A stretch of 64,000 nt of DNA from Glossina fuscipes (lineage: Eukaryota; Arthropoda; Insecta; Diptera; Glossinidae), in assembly GCF_014805625.2 (NCBI RefSeq), contig NW_023998431.1, positions 6,390,979 through 6,454,978 on the forward strand, in the 5' to 3' direction. Shown one piece after another: positions 11,130 through 22,779 of the stretch. The position numbers and the translations under genes were made by a program. Under the pieces are notes generated by a model, which was not told where the DNA came from, did no database searches, and saw only the letters and a program-made list of their open reading frames with translations. How positions within the stretch are numbered: position 1 is the first letter of the stretch; the number at the start of each line of letters is the position of its first letter.

Positions 11130-13067
11130 CTTTTTTTTAAATCAAAGGTTAGTTCGTTTTTTCTTAATCTAAGGACCAAGTACCACCATCGTTGTAACCG
11201 TACGCAGACTCCTTCGCTCACCCCGCGACCAACTCCCCTTACTTACTTTAACTTATAAACTTGACTAAACCTCGACTTAAGCTAACTATTATAATTTTTC
11301 TTCACTTAATTTCTCTTCTTCCACTGTAATTCTAGCTCTCTTAGCCTAACTTATTCATATTGGATTTGAGTGAAAGTTGAAATTTTTTTGCATACAACCC
11401 TGCCTAAAATTCAAAAGCTATTGTTTTGAAATCTTTCATTTCAGGATTTGTCAAAAAATAATGAATTAAAAGATTTATTTTAATATAAACACATAAACAT
11501 GTCGTAAATCTAACATAATCAGCACACGGGACTATTTCATCAATTGATTTTCTCGTTAAATTCAAATTTCATTAATTTTGGAAATATGACAATAGATTTT
11601 TTTTGAAATTTTGACACGTATCGTAAATTATATGGTATTTGTGAACAATGTTACCACAGAAAAAGGGGAACAAATTTTACATTGGGGACTTTTGCCGACG
11701 GCTTTGCAAATTAGCATAGAGTATTACGTTCGCTCCGCAAATAGCAGAGAATGGATATTGTTTGGCAATGAGTCGATGAGTCGATGTGACCGCAAATTTA
11801 TTAGAAGTTAACCAGCAATCAGCTGTTACAATTTACAGGGTGTTCTTTTAAAGATTTTATCGACGACTGATCATAATTCATGCAAGTGTGGTTATGACAG
11901 GTTTGTACAGGGTATTAGGTTGGTGGAAGGTATTAGTGTGTTTATGATAGGTTGGTGGAAGGTATTTTGATCATAATTCATGCAAGTATGGTATGATTGG
12001 TTTGTAGAAGCTAATTCTTTTATGTGAAATTCAAAGCAAATTTAAATCAAAAGCAATTAGCAAGACATCTAATTGTTTTAGACGGGTCATTAACCATATT
12101 AAGTAAGAGAATCGCAGAAACAAATCACATTACCATGTTACCAATAATGAATATATTGACAAAGTACATAATTAATAAAATTAAATGGTGTTTTTTTCTT
12201 TTTTAATTTATTATCATTAAAGTATAGGCAAATTAACAACAATAAAAAAAGATATAACTTTTGCTTTCGCATTAAAATAAATTTATGTGATAATTAAACA
12301 AAATATATATATAGATATATATGTATATATATATACATATATATATTACATTTTGTCTTTTCACATTTTATAGAATTAAAATCAATTGACGTAAATTTTT
12401 TTATCTTTTCTTTTTTTTTAAATCACTAAATTATAACCTAATATGTGTAACAAATAATTTATCAGTCAAACGCGTACATTCAAGTAGCGAAGTATCTCGG
12501 GTCTCCCTTTTTTCTGTTTTTTAAAAAATTCGTTAAAATTCTGACGTCAGTCAGTTGATGCATAAAAGAGATGAGGAAGTTTTTCTTTATTCCCTTCTAA
12601 CTATAATTTAAGCCTGCCACTGTTACGTTTGTAAAGTGCAAAGTTTTCACTAGTAATTTGTGTTTAAAGGCATTAACAATAAGAGAACTATTAGTGATAA
12701 TAGTTTCCATCATCTTCTGCAACTTTTTCCCATCTTTCTGGCAACATGGTGAAGGAGTGTTATTGGTTTAGCAACGATTCAAGAATCGATCCATTTTCGC
12801 ACTTCTTCAGCCTTTTGAAACCGCGTGCCAGCCATGTTTCATCGATCTGAACGGATGAAGCGTACGCAGCAGAGTGTTACGAGAATAAACATAATTTAGA
12901 TGTTAGGAAACTAATTTTTGATAAGATTATGCAGAAAACAAACGACTGGCTTGCTACGAATAATGATTGCAGCGGCATACACACCACGTACTAAGAGTCT
13001 TATTGTATAAACATTCGAAATTCCGATTTAGAGTAGGCTAATCGAAAAAAAAAACAGTTAAGATTGC
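11130..13067. other. AT-rich gene-free stretch with short repeats
   Basis: No coding sequence was recognised. Two local repeats stand out. A block near 11,869-12,010 repeats TGATCATAATTCATGCAAGT and GGTTGGTGGAAGGTATT about 100 bases apart. A TA-rich microsatellite at about 12,303-12,350 can fold back on itself. The plus-strand open frame at 12,024-12,206 shows no family resemblance. Confidence 0.5.
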
Positions 13068-15047
13068 TTAACACTAAACCTACCGACATTTCATGTATAC
13101 CTATTTCAATTGGTCAAATGAACGCTTCAAAAAAACGTATGTAAAGTACACAGTAAACAAAATATTTTTCTGCTACAATAAAAACTCGTTCCCCACTTTT
13201 AGATGTTGTATGTTTTATTTACTTTTATGCATTTTCATCACATTTTTTACAAATTGCATCATTTTGTATTGCACATTTTTTACATACGTATTTTTTACAT
13301 TTTATGCAAATTTTGTTTGTTTTGTTGACTTTATAATATCTTATTTGACAATATCTCCGTTCAGAAGAAACAGTATTTGTATTTATTATTGTTTTTGATG
13401 AGCATTCTTGGCTTATCTGTTTCTCTTTCTGATATTCGGTCCGAAGCTCTTCTGCAAATTGAAATAAAAACTCTTGCCTCGATATTTTCTCACCCGTCGT
13501 TTCTTTATATAAAATCCAAGAATTTATCCCAGCTAAATTTAAGATATTGAAAAATACTTGTAAAGGCCATCTTTGACATTTAGATTTTACACTATATTTT
13601 CTGGCCATTTGATCGGTTACATTTACACCGGACTTTGTACTATTGTCCCTGGTATACGGGTGTCATTTTTTTCAATTTCAACGGATGAATGCATTAAACT
13701 AAGTATCAATACTTTTTCATTGGGTTTAGCTCTATAAATTGTAAGAATAAAATTTTTCGATTCGTATAATATTGTTGAGAAGCGTGTCATACTATCCTTT
13801 GCCTGCCTCGCTAATTTTGGTAGCTCTCTTTTATTTCTCCGGATAGTTCCAACAAGCGTAGTTTTTTTCGCTAGAAGTTCTACTCGCTAGTGACGCGCTT
13901 ATAAAAAAATTGTCAATTGGGCCAGATGGCCCGTATATGGTTCTGCTAATTTCAAAGTTACAATCTCTCCAAGTGGGATTGATGATTCTCTCCCTTCATC
14001 TTTTCCCAAATATGGAAAGCCGTTTACTATATATTTACTAGTTACATCGGAAGCTAATCAGAATTTTAAGCCAAATTTGTCCGGTTTGTTGGGCATATAT
14101 TGACTAAATCTACAAGGTGCTTTTGCAGGAAACAATTGTTCATCTATAGTAAGACATGCTCCTGGTTTATAACAGCTTTGGCTGTTTTCGATAAATTTAT
14201 ACCAAACTTGAGAAATCAATGCGAACTTATCCTTTTGTAAGCGTTGGCTCCGTTGATTTTTGTTGTGAAATCGAATAAATCTCATGATTTCTGCGAAGTC
14301 ATTCCGACTCATAGTTGTCGACAAAAACGACGGACCCCCGTTTCGTGTTCCATTATTATGATAAATTAATATTTTTAGGCTCATATGCGCCGCGTGCATG
14401 TAGAAGTCCAATAAATGCATATAATTTTGCAATAGATAAATTCCATTTCGTTTCCAACACTCGAACAGTCTCCGTATATTCTCTTACATGTTCAATCATT
14501 TCATGATCAATAATCAAAGAAAATGCTGAAAATGCTCTGCCCTTCATAATATTTCGTTTAGCGTATCCTGTCGATTCTGATATTTCCTTGCAAATATTAT
14601 AAGTCGATGTTTTTCCACTGTTAGACCCTTCTTTTATTTTTTTCCAAACAGTTCCGTTCATAGCAGTTTCAATCTCTTCCTCATTTGTACTTTCGGAACT
14701 AACTATAAATCTCTTTCTTTTCTGTCCTCTTCGTATATTTAAAATATTCTCTTCGTCCGTATCGCTGTCAAATAAGTCACAATAATTTTCTGCAATAGCA
14801 TCATCAATATCGTAAACTTCTTGATCATCTTCCGAACAATCCTCGTCGATATTATTTATTTTGTCTAATAAATTTTTTTTCGGAAAATACACATTAAAAA
14901 CAGTTGTAAATATTGAAAAATAACTTGTACGTATATTTTATGAAAAGTCAATAAGATACATAATGATACAATAACGTTTTATGCGAGAAACTTTAAACGG
15001 AATTTTAAAAACGGTCATTTGACCACACATGGTAGGTTTAGTGCTAA
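13068..15047 (-). mobile_element. piggyBac-type DNA transposon with decayed transposase
   Basis: The transposase is on the minus strand. An acidic N-terminus spans 14,892-14,356 (DEDCSEDDQEVYDIDDA), followed by the DDE_Tnp_1_7-like core. After a frame change the core continues at 14,432-14,058 (GGPSFLSTTMSRNDFAEIMRF, then PGACLTIDEQLFPAKAPCRF). The Cys-rich C-terminal domain is at 13,608-13,225 (CIKCKKYVCKKCAIQ, CKKC). The segment 14,058-13,608 is frame-broken. The ends carry a 17-base inverted repeat, TTAACACTAAACCTACC at 13,068 and its complement with one mismatch at 15,031-15,047. This fits a piggyBac element in a TTAA target (right side now CTAA). It is about 2.0 kb, near the normal length. 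The shared frame loss makes it non-autonomous. Confidence 0.88.
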
Positions 15048-17016
15048 GCTAGGGTTAAGGACTAGTTTTTAATATGTAATATGTAGTTTGTAATATGTAA
15101 ATATGTAACAATTTTATAATATAAGCAATGTGATATTAACATAATATGATTAAATACAGAATGTAGACTAACTCATATGTGATATGGAAAATTCAATAAA
15201 AAATAACAAATTTAGCAAATGCAAAAAATAAATATATAAATAAACCCAACATAATTTCATTTTTTTCAATTTTATTTGATGATAAAAAATATCCTCAGAT
15301 TGGTTGATATGAACATTTTCATCGAAATTTGTTGAAGCATTTGGCAAAGTCTTCAAAATCAACAATGGAAACAAATCGTATTTGCTATATAAGGACCTGA
15401 TGTTTGGCCTTTATTTATACATACATATTGAAATGCACATAATAGCCCATATTTATTATTATTACTAGTTTGGCCAGAGGATAAATTCTAAGACTTAAAT
15501 CACTAACATCTAACGGTATTGGCTTTAGTGAAAACCCACGACCATTAAATTGTTAGTCGAGACACTTTGCGTACTCGGTCGCTAAGATAGGTCTACGTAG
15601 AATTGTATCTGCTCTGCTTTACAATCGTTTGAAAGAATGCGATGTCATATTAAAAAACTATTAACAGACCTTTGTTCATGCAAACAATGAGAACAAAAGA
15701 GGGAGCACACAAAGGGCTGTTAACTAATCGCGTTACTGCTGTTATTGACAACAGATACATAAAAAGTCCCCAAGAATCCCCTAATCTCAATCTATGTATA
15801 TCGTTGCCTCTTCTTTGAAAGGGAGTAAGAGAAAGTCAAAAAACTGAAACGTACACTGTTACCAAAATTTTGTACGACATGCTTAAGAACATGAGTATGC
15901 TGTAGTAGAATATATGCTATGGCCGAAGTATTTGAGTATTTGAGTGTGCTTGTGGGTGCGCTTGCTTAAGGAGTTGTACGTATGAAGAGAATGTTTTCGA
16001 GTTTTCGGGTTTTGCGTTCGACCGTTTACTTTTGGTACATAAAAGTGCAAACATTTCTTTCCAAGTGGGCTTAACATATTTACTTAAATTTTCATATTTC
16101 TCTACTTGCACACCTATTTATTTATTATACAATTATTTTTCCTTGTTTCTATTATATATAATTTATTAAGCAATTGTGTGGAGCTTTCCACATCAGCCCT
16201 GATGCATTCTGTCAGGATTTGTTTTAAATCGCTGCTTCCCATGCGTCATTAATAATTGTTATTACTATCGTAACTCAAAATTAAAATTAACGCAATAATC
16301 ACTTCCAATGTCTATTTGGTAATCTTTTGCCATAACATCATATATGCAGTACATGTTTCTTCCATTATGTTCGCTATATAGGGGATTCGCCGACACATCT
16401 AGTAACCGATACGTGAGCGGTTTGGTGGCTTACTATTACCCTGACACTCAGTCCTAAATCGTTTATCAAATTTATTGTATCTAACGAGGCAATTTCCATA
16501 GCTTTCCTTTTTGTCACCTCGTTAGACGCAAAATACTGCAATACATGTTATCATCAAATGTCTCGGATTATTACGAAAGGGTATTCTCTTTCAACTTCTT
16601 TCACTCTATTTAATCTATTGAACAGAATTGAATTTAGTAGAATTGAATTAAGTAGAGTAGGAATGCATATGAAATGCATATGAAAGTTTCAAGTACAAAG
16701 CACAATAACCCAGCGGTGGTGTAGTTGGTGAAGCCTACTTCACGGAAATGGGCATTTTTTTGTAAGGTGCTTGATTCTATTGATATTGAGCTATTTTCGT
16801 GTAAATAACATTTTTATCAAAGGCGAATATTGATGAAAATAAGAAAATCAAGTATAGTGTGTTAGTTTTTTTTTAAGTGACAATAATAGAAAAAATATGT
16901 ATATTAGAAATTAGAAGGAATAATTATATTAAAAAGTTTTTGGCAGTAAATACATAAATGCATAGAAATAATAGTTATGATCTGCTTTGTTAACCGGCAA
17001 AAATGTATCGGTAGCA
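15048..17016. other. AT-rich intergenic region
   Basis: No gene or transposon protein could be read on either strand. Short open frames near 15,168 and 15,883-16,111 are low-complexity and lack ATG-plus-splice support. A faint tRNA-A-box-like string occurs near 16,712 (GGTGGTGTAGTTGG) but there is no B box. Confidence 0.5.
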
Positions 17017-17051
17017 GCTTCTCGGCCTTATGGTTAAGATCAAAGTGTAGT
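17017..17051 (+). pseudogene. U2 snRNA 5' fragment
   Basis: The 35 bases starting GCTTCTCGGCCTTATGG and ending AAGATCAAAGTGTAGT follow the 5' end of fly U2 snRNA, recalled from general knowledge, with one substitution (GGCTAAG to GGTTAAG). The next U2 bases (ATCTGTTCTTATCAG, the branch-site-pairing side) are absent; the sequence turns into unrelated AT-rich DNA. It is therefore a truncated pseudogene, not a working snRNA. It could be a retro-derived fragment or a chance-captured piece. Confidence 0.6.
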
Positions 17052-17689
17052 TACGTAATTAAACTTTTATTTGCGTTTATATGATTTATTTGTAAACAAG
17101 TAAACGTCAAATTTGACTTTTATTTTCCCTTTATTTTTTGAAATAAAAATCGAAAGACAAAAGCCATACACAATGCAAATTAAAGGGTTTTCAAGTTAGG
17201 CCGAGGAAATGAGAGCTAGTCAACTAAATATGCGTAATAAGTGCCAAGTTTGTATATATAAATCTCTTTCGCAACTTATAAATGCATATAGAAGTTAGAA
17301 ACAGTCATAATATAATACGTCTGGGCGCTAATCTAGACGCTATCTTTTAGGCAACCAGCTCTCACTTACCTTGAGAAACGTTTGTGTGAGAGTTACGTAA
17401 GCCGTTCATCATTCGAAACTTATGTCGAAAAAATAATGAGCAAATATAGGGGAAATTTGACGTTAGTTTGTCTATAATAATATAATCAATAACAAAATTA
17501 GATAGACGTAAATAAAAATAAAATTATCTTTGAGAAAATGATATGTAGTGAAATTATTTCACATAACTCATATAATTTCATATTTTCATTATTTGGGAAA
17601 ACTTTAAATTGCAGACTTGGACTTTGAATATCACTTTATTCTCATTTTATATATAATATATTAATATATTAACGTATCAATTTATCTAT

Positions 17690-18460
17690 AAAGTATTTAA
17701 AATGATTAAAAATGAACTGCAAATCAATTCAGAAAATGCAGAAGATATGCCGGTTCTTATTTTGCCTCCAATGGGATATCTCTTGCGAAACGACCACACC
17801 GTCGTCAAAATAAGATTACGGGGTGCAGAAGTTAAATCGTGAATTTTCGAATTTTGCACTTTGTAATGTACGCAAATGTTGTGCAAATATTTGCCATCTT
17901 CCTTGGATCGTATCTGCTTTTCCGCTCATCGATTAAAATACGTCATGGACTTCAAAAAGTTTAGTAGCTTAATTTACGTTTTCGAAACATGAATTTAATA
18001 CTACCCTTTACATACTCCGATGCATCTCTCAACAATGTAGTGTATTTCTGTTGGATGGGATCGGCTGCAGTTCTGTACCGCGTCATTAAACAGGATTTAT
18101 TGCATAACAACGTGCCACAAGAATAAGAAAAGCACAAGAACTTACTCACCACCAGGAAGACTAATTTTTTTATGGAACTTTTCTTTTGTGTTGACATTAA
18201 TATCTCACCGGATCCATTCCGCGCAATATTTTTCTTTATTTCTTGTATCATTTCTGATGCGAAAAGATACCCTGGGCAATGTTTAAGTAAAAGCGGCCAG
18301 CCGTTGATAGCCTCCAGACTCCAAAAATTCCAAAGTAAACTAGCTAAACGGATCACTCAAAACGCATAGGTTCTTCTTACGCCATCGCTCGCACTAATTG
18401 TTCGCAAAAGGTATTCCAAAGTTTCTTTTGACTCGCGAAGCTTTAGCTAAAATTGAAATG
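17690..18460 (-). pseudogene. Decayed protein-like stretch of unknown family
   Basis: On the minus strand three frames in turn give non-repetitive, protein-like residues. First comes LRESKETLEYLLRTISASDG near 18,450-18,370. Then come LEFLESGGYQRLAAF and, one frame over, HCPGYLFASEMIQEIKKNIA within 18,356-17,961. Then come VQNCSRSHPTEIHYIVERC near 18,090-18,000 and RKRYPIGGKIRTGISSAF at 17,886-17,686. Alternation among frames without clear splice sites suggests frameshift decay of a real coding sequence. I do not recognise the family. It could be a processed or duplicated gene fragment or an unfamiliar transposon protein. Confidence 0.3.
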
Positions 18461-19525
18461 ACATAATATACGGAAAGAAACCATTCCGGCTGACGTGTAT
18501 GTATATTTTATTACTACTTGATTATTTAATAACAACATTTTACATACCCTTTTTACACCCATAATATATGCAATACCCAAAAGGAAGTTTCAGAGACCCT
18601 ATAAAGTATATATATTTTTGATCAGCGTGAAATCATGATATATATTATCTGCCTAAAATGTGTCAATTTTAAAATGAATATGGCAGATTCCGCAATTAAT
18701 TTTTTCTGAATAACACCAGCAACATGGGTACCAAATAAAAGAACTTCGAGAGCATAGTGGTGGGCACGCGAGACTCGGCACGGCGAATATGGCTTTCTTA
18801 CTTGTTTCGTTTTGCTTAGTAACATGAATTAGGCCGGTTGGTAATAAGCCCATTATATTCAGTAGAGTAATGGGTTTTTATTATTGGCTGATTCTGTGCA
18901 CTTTGTCAATGATAACGACAGTATGTGATGATGTATGGAGAGATAGATTGATGATATTGCAAGGTTTAGCGAATTAAGAACCTAGACAATTAGAGTAAAA
19001 AGCGAAAAAAATGAATGAATTTACTTACCTTTCATAAATATACAATTGATGTTTTGGTTCTGCTGTTGGTAAGTAAAGTATTTTATTTTCAATTTACAGT
19101 TATTTTCTTTTATAAATGCAGCTCTAAACAACCAAAACTCAGAACAACCAATTCTGACGCAAAGCGTTGGCAATTTTACTTCCGCTGCTTTTGACATTAG
19201 ATATTGAGAGAGCTTTTCTCATACCTCTTGTGCATATATATAACTAAAATTGACGAAACTCGAAAATGAAACCTAGTTAATGCCATAAAAATCAGTGCCC
19301 TAATTTGTGATGAGATATATAATTTGAAAACATTGGCAATACTATTCTTGTTGTTGGTTGCACTTCCAATATCGTTTTCGCATAATAAGGAAAAAGACGG
19401 GGCATAGAACAAATCAAACTTAATAACTAATTACCCCACCCAAAAATCGGTTAACGAGTTTTTTATTGATTGATTTTCTTTAAAATGCTTATCGGGCAAC
19501 ATTTATTTAATTGAACGGCAACACA
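18461..19525. other. Upstream region of jub
   Basis: This is AT-rich sequence before the jub start. A fragment at about 18,545-18,630 (CATAAAGTATATATATTTTTGATC-like) resembles a dispersed fly repeat, but only weakly. A 5' UTR exon or promoter of jub should lie here or further left; no TATA box or initiator could be singled out. A possible 3' splice site (TTTTATAAATGCAG, near 19,122) is not supported by anything else. Confidence 0.4.
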
Positions 19526-22396
19526 ATGGCAATGAGACCACAAGGTAGCAGTGCTACTGACTCTGATTATGAGACTCTAATGCAGCGTTTACATATAGGT
19601 GGTAATGTTGGGTCCCACAATTCCAGTAGTCTAAGTGATCAACGCAATAAATCACGGAGACCGGCGATTACGTTGGATGAATATAAAATGTATGAACGTC
19701 AAAATATAATCGCCGCATCAAAATATGCCACACCTAAACAAATTGAACAATTACATTTACAACACCAGCAAGAACACAAGTCCTCAGATTCTACGATAAA
19801 TCGTCAGTACCATCAAGGCTACATAGTAAATAGTGAAATGTATGAGAAACATCATTCGCCAGTTTATGAAAATCTGGATTTTTATAACAACGCTGGTGCT
19901 GCTGCGACTCCCAGTATTGGTAGTCATTACGAAACAACAAGCAAAAAAGCTCAACCCCAATGTCCAGTGGCAGCTGCTACTCAACTGCAACGTGGTCATT
20001 ATATGATAATGCAACCGCCAATGGGAGCATTTAATAATGGACGTTATGCTCACACACCAGTGCCCGATACAGCGGAATCAATCACATCTGTTCCCATATA
20101 TGAGAACATGCATGTAGTACCCAATTCGGGACAACGAGCTCAACCACAAGCTTCACCAGCCACCGTTACTATATATCAGCACCAGCATATCGATGTTTTG
20201 GCATCACCACAACACATAGGTAACCGTTCGCTGATGAGAGCCACTGTGCTGGAACATAGCAATGACGCTGCTTTAGGAGGAAATGTCAATCTGCTGGCAT
20301 CACCTATGCATAAACGTAGTACATCAAATTCGTCCTTAAAATCAACTGTTAGCTCCTTAGTGGGCGGTCAATGCGAACCTAATTCACCGACCCAACGTTA
20401 TCGCAATCTCTCATTGCCCAGTCACGTAGCTAACGCTCCTATATCACCAGCTAAATCTTATACTAGTAACGCCTCTAGCACTGGGGCCGGTGCTGCTAAC
20501 GACTACAAATTACATCAACACACCCCCTTAAAAAACACCGTAATATATTTCTAGAACTTGTTTTAAATGACCTTCATTGAATTTGCGGTCTTTTCCATTT
20601 ATTTTACTGACGCAGCATCACATTCCCGGCATTAATGTTTCGGTAAATCCAAACTTTATTGAGGAAATTAATAGTTCTGACTATGTTTGCATGACTGCCA
20701 ATCTAAATAATAGTCCCTTAATGGAGTCAGTTCTACCAAAAACTTTGCCTTCCTATACCAGTAATACTTCAGACATAAAAACAGCTACCAAGACTCGCCA
20801 AACATCACCAACAGCAACGACCAGTGGCGGAGGTCAGAACAATAAACTTTTTATGCCCATAACAGCTACTAGTAGCGCAAATAAAAATACCACCACATCG
20901 CCGACACCATCGCAAAATAGCACGGGTAAGCTATAAGACCTGATGATATAAGGACGGTGTTTCCTAACGAAACGTTTCGTTTTCATAGGCGGTTTGGCTA
21001 AGAACTTGTTACCTTATAGTGTAACACCACCGCGTCCGGCTGGTCCGTCGGAAGCACAAAAAAAAATTGAGGAACTAACCAGGCAGTTGGAGGAAGAAAT
21101 CGAACAAAGTGAAGAGCAGGGAGAATATTTCGGTAAGTTTTGGAATTTTCTTAAAATTGAAATTATTTCCATAGATTATATTTTAGGTATATGTCATACT
21201 TGCGGCGAGAAGGTGAAGGGTGCTGGTCAAGCTTGTCAAGCCATGGGCAATCTATATCATACGAACTGTTTCATTTGCTGTTCATGTGGCCGTGCTTTAC
21301 GTGGTAAAGCTTTTTACAATGTTCATGGTCGGGTTTATTGTGAAGAGGATTATATGGTACTTTAATCGAAAATACTGATAACACTAATGAATATGTGATG
21401 GTAACTTGTTATATCCACCACCGAACATTCAGAAATAAGGGTATCAAGATAAAAATTCGCTTGATGATTGAATCATTTGCTTCCGAATCTCTTTAAAAAC
21501 CGGAAAAATGTATATAGAAAATTATTTTTCATCAATTTTCGCACATCGAATTTAATAAAAGCAAGCCGCTACGCGTTTTCAAATCCGTTTAAGATGTTAC
21601 GCTGAAAAATTATGAATTATTATTCTTTCTGGTATTTGTGAGATTTATTGATATCATTTGAAAGCTCAAAGTAAAACTGATCTTGAACGGTCTCCAGAAT
21701 ACTCGCCGTACTTTTTGTTTTTGTATAAGGTAGTGGATATTCAAGGTTCGGCCTAAGGCGACTAAAGCTTTTTTACCTGTTGTTCTTTCTCTTTCTTAGT
21801 ATTCAGGCTTCCAACAAACAGCTGAAAAATGTGCCATTTGTGGACATTTAATCATGGAAATGGTAAATAATGAAAAATTTAATTGGAAGTATTCTATTTA
21901 AAAAGATCTTACCTTATAGATACTTCAGGCTATGGGTAAATCTTATCATCCCGGTTGTTTCCGTTGCTGTATTTGTAATGAATGTTTGGATGGTGTACCT
22001 TTTACGGTAGACGTTGATCATAAAATTTATTGCGTTAACGATTATCATCGTATGTTTGCTCCAAAATGTGCCAGTTGTGGCAAAGGTAAATTAAGGAAAT
22101 GTAGAAAAAATAAATTTGAAAAAAAAACTAATAATGAGCAATTTTTAGGTATTACTCCTGTAGAGGGAACCGACGAAACTGTTCGTGTGGTTTCTATGGA
22201 TAAGGATTTCCATGTAGACTGTTATATATGCGAAGATTGCGGCATGCAATTGACTGATGAACCGGACAAACGTTGTTATCCACTTGATGGTCGCTTGCTG
22301 TGTCGCTCATGCCATTTGCAATGTTTATCTATGCAATCGACTACGCACACTGGTCATCAAGAGCCAGTTTGTGCTTCCTATCAATATATGGGTTAA
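19526..22396 (+). CDS. jub: Ajuba LIM protein (jub)
   Basis: Seven coding exons: 19,526-20,539; 20,616-20,925; 20,989-21,132; 21,187-21,356; 21,800-21,862; 21,920-22,085; 22,149-22,396. All junctions are GT-AG and keep phase, giving 704 aa, the size expected of fly Ajuba. Residues 1-490 are a Ser/Thr/Gln/His-rich preLIM region ([14 protein letters not shown] near the start; a short acidic coiled-coil-like [20 protein letters not shown] just before LIM1). Three LIM domains follow: about 492-546 (CHTC..CEEDY), 557-612 (CAIC..CVNDYH) and 617-690 (CASC..CRSCH). The protein ends in VCASYQYMG. Ajuba is an adherens-junction scaffold that binds and restrains Warts in Hippo signalling and responds to tension. 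The ATG at 19,526 is preceded in frame by TTG only; an upstream alternative start exon cannot be excluded. Confidence 0.95.
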
Positions 22397-22473
22397 TAAA
22401 GCCAAAATACTTTAACAGCTTAAGTGCTTCTTCTTTTAAAAACGCGTATGCAATATATTTAAAAAAGGAACGA

Positions 22474-22479
22474 AATAAA
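22474..22479 (+). terminator. Candidate jub polyadenylation signal
   Basis: AATAAA lies 78 bases after the jub stop codon in an AT-rich 3' UTR. It is the first hexamer downstream, ahead of the LINE that begins within the next few hundred bases. Confidence 0.45.
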
Positions 22480-22779
22480 TGAATTTTTAATATTTTAGTT
22501 TAAGCAAGATATTCTAAGAAAAGCGAATACAAACATAATTTTATGCTTATTATTGTATAAACAACGCATGTTAATTATTCCAAAATTCTTAAGGACGAGA
22601 TAACTTAAGTCTGTGGCGGTTCAATAAGTGTAAAACGTCTTCATGGGAGCTTTGAAAATGAACAAATCAAGAATCTCGTGTTTATTTTTATCTAGTCCTG
22701 AATTTTTAAAGTTATTCTCGAAAAATATTACATTTCAAGTAACTATAATGGACTTCGTATTTTTTCATAAAGCGTATAC

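Noticed and set aside
12301..12351. Long TA-rich palindrome as a possible origin or regulatory site
   Set aside because: It is an ordinary TA/TG microsatellite; self-complementarity follows from composition.
16705..16760. Possible tRNA (GGTGGTGTAGTTGG A-box-like string)
   Set aside because: No B box, no T arm and no acceptor pairing could be found downstream.
19784..20053. Minus-strand open frame within jub exon 1
   Set aside because: Antisense shadow of the jub preLIM coding region.
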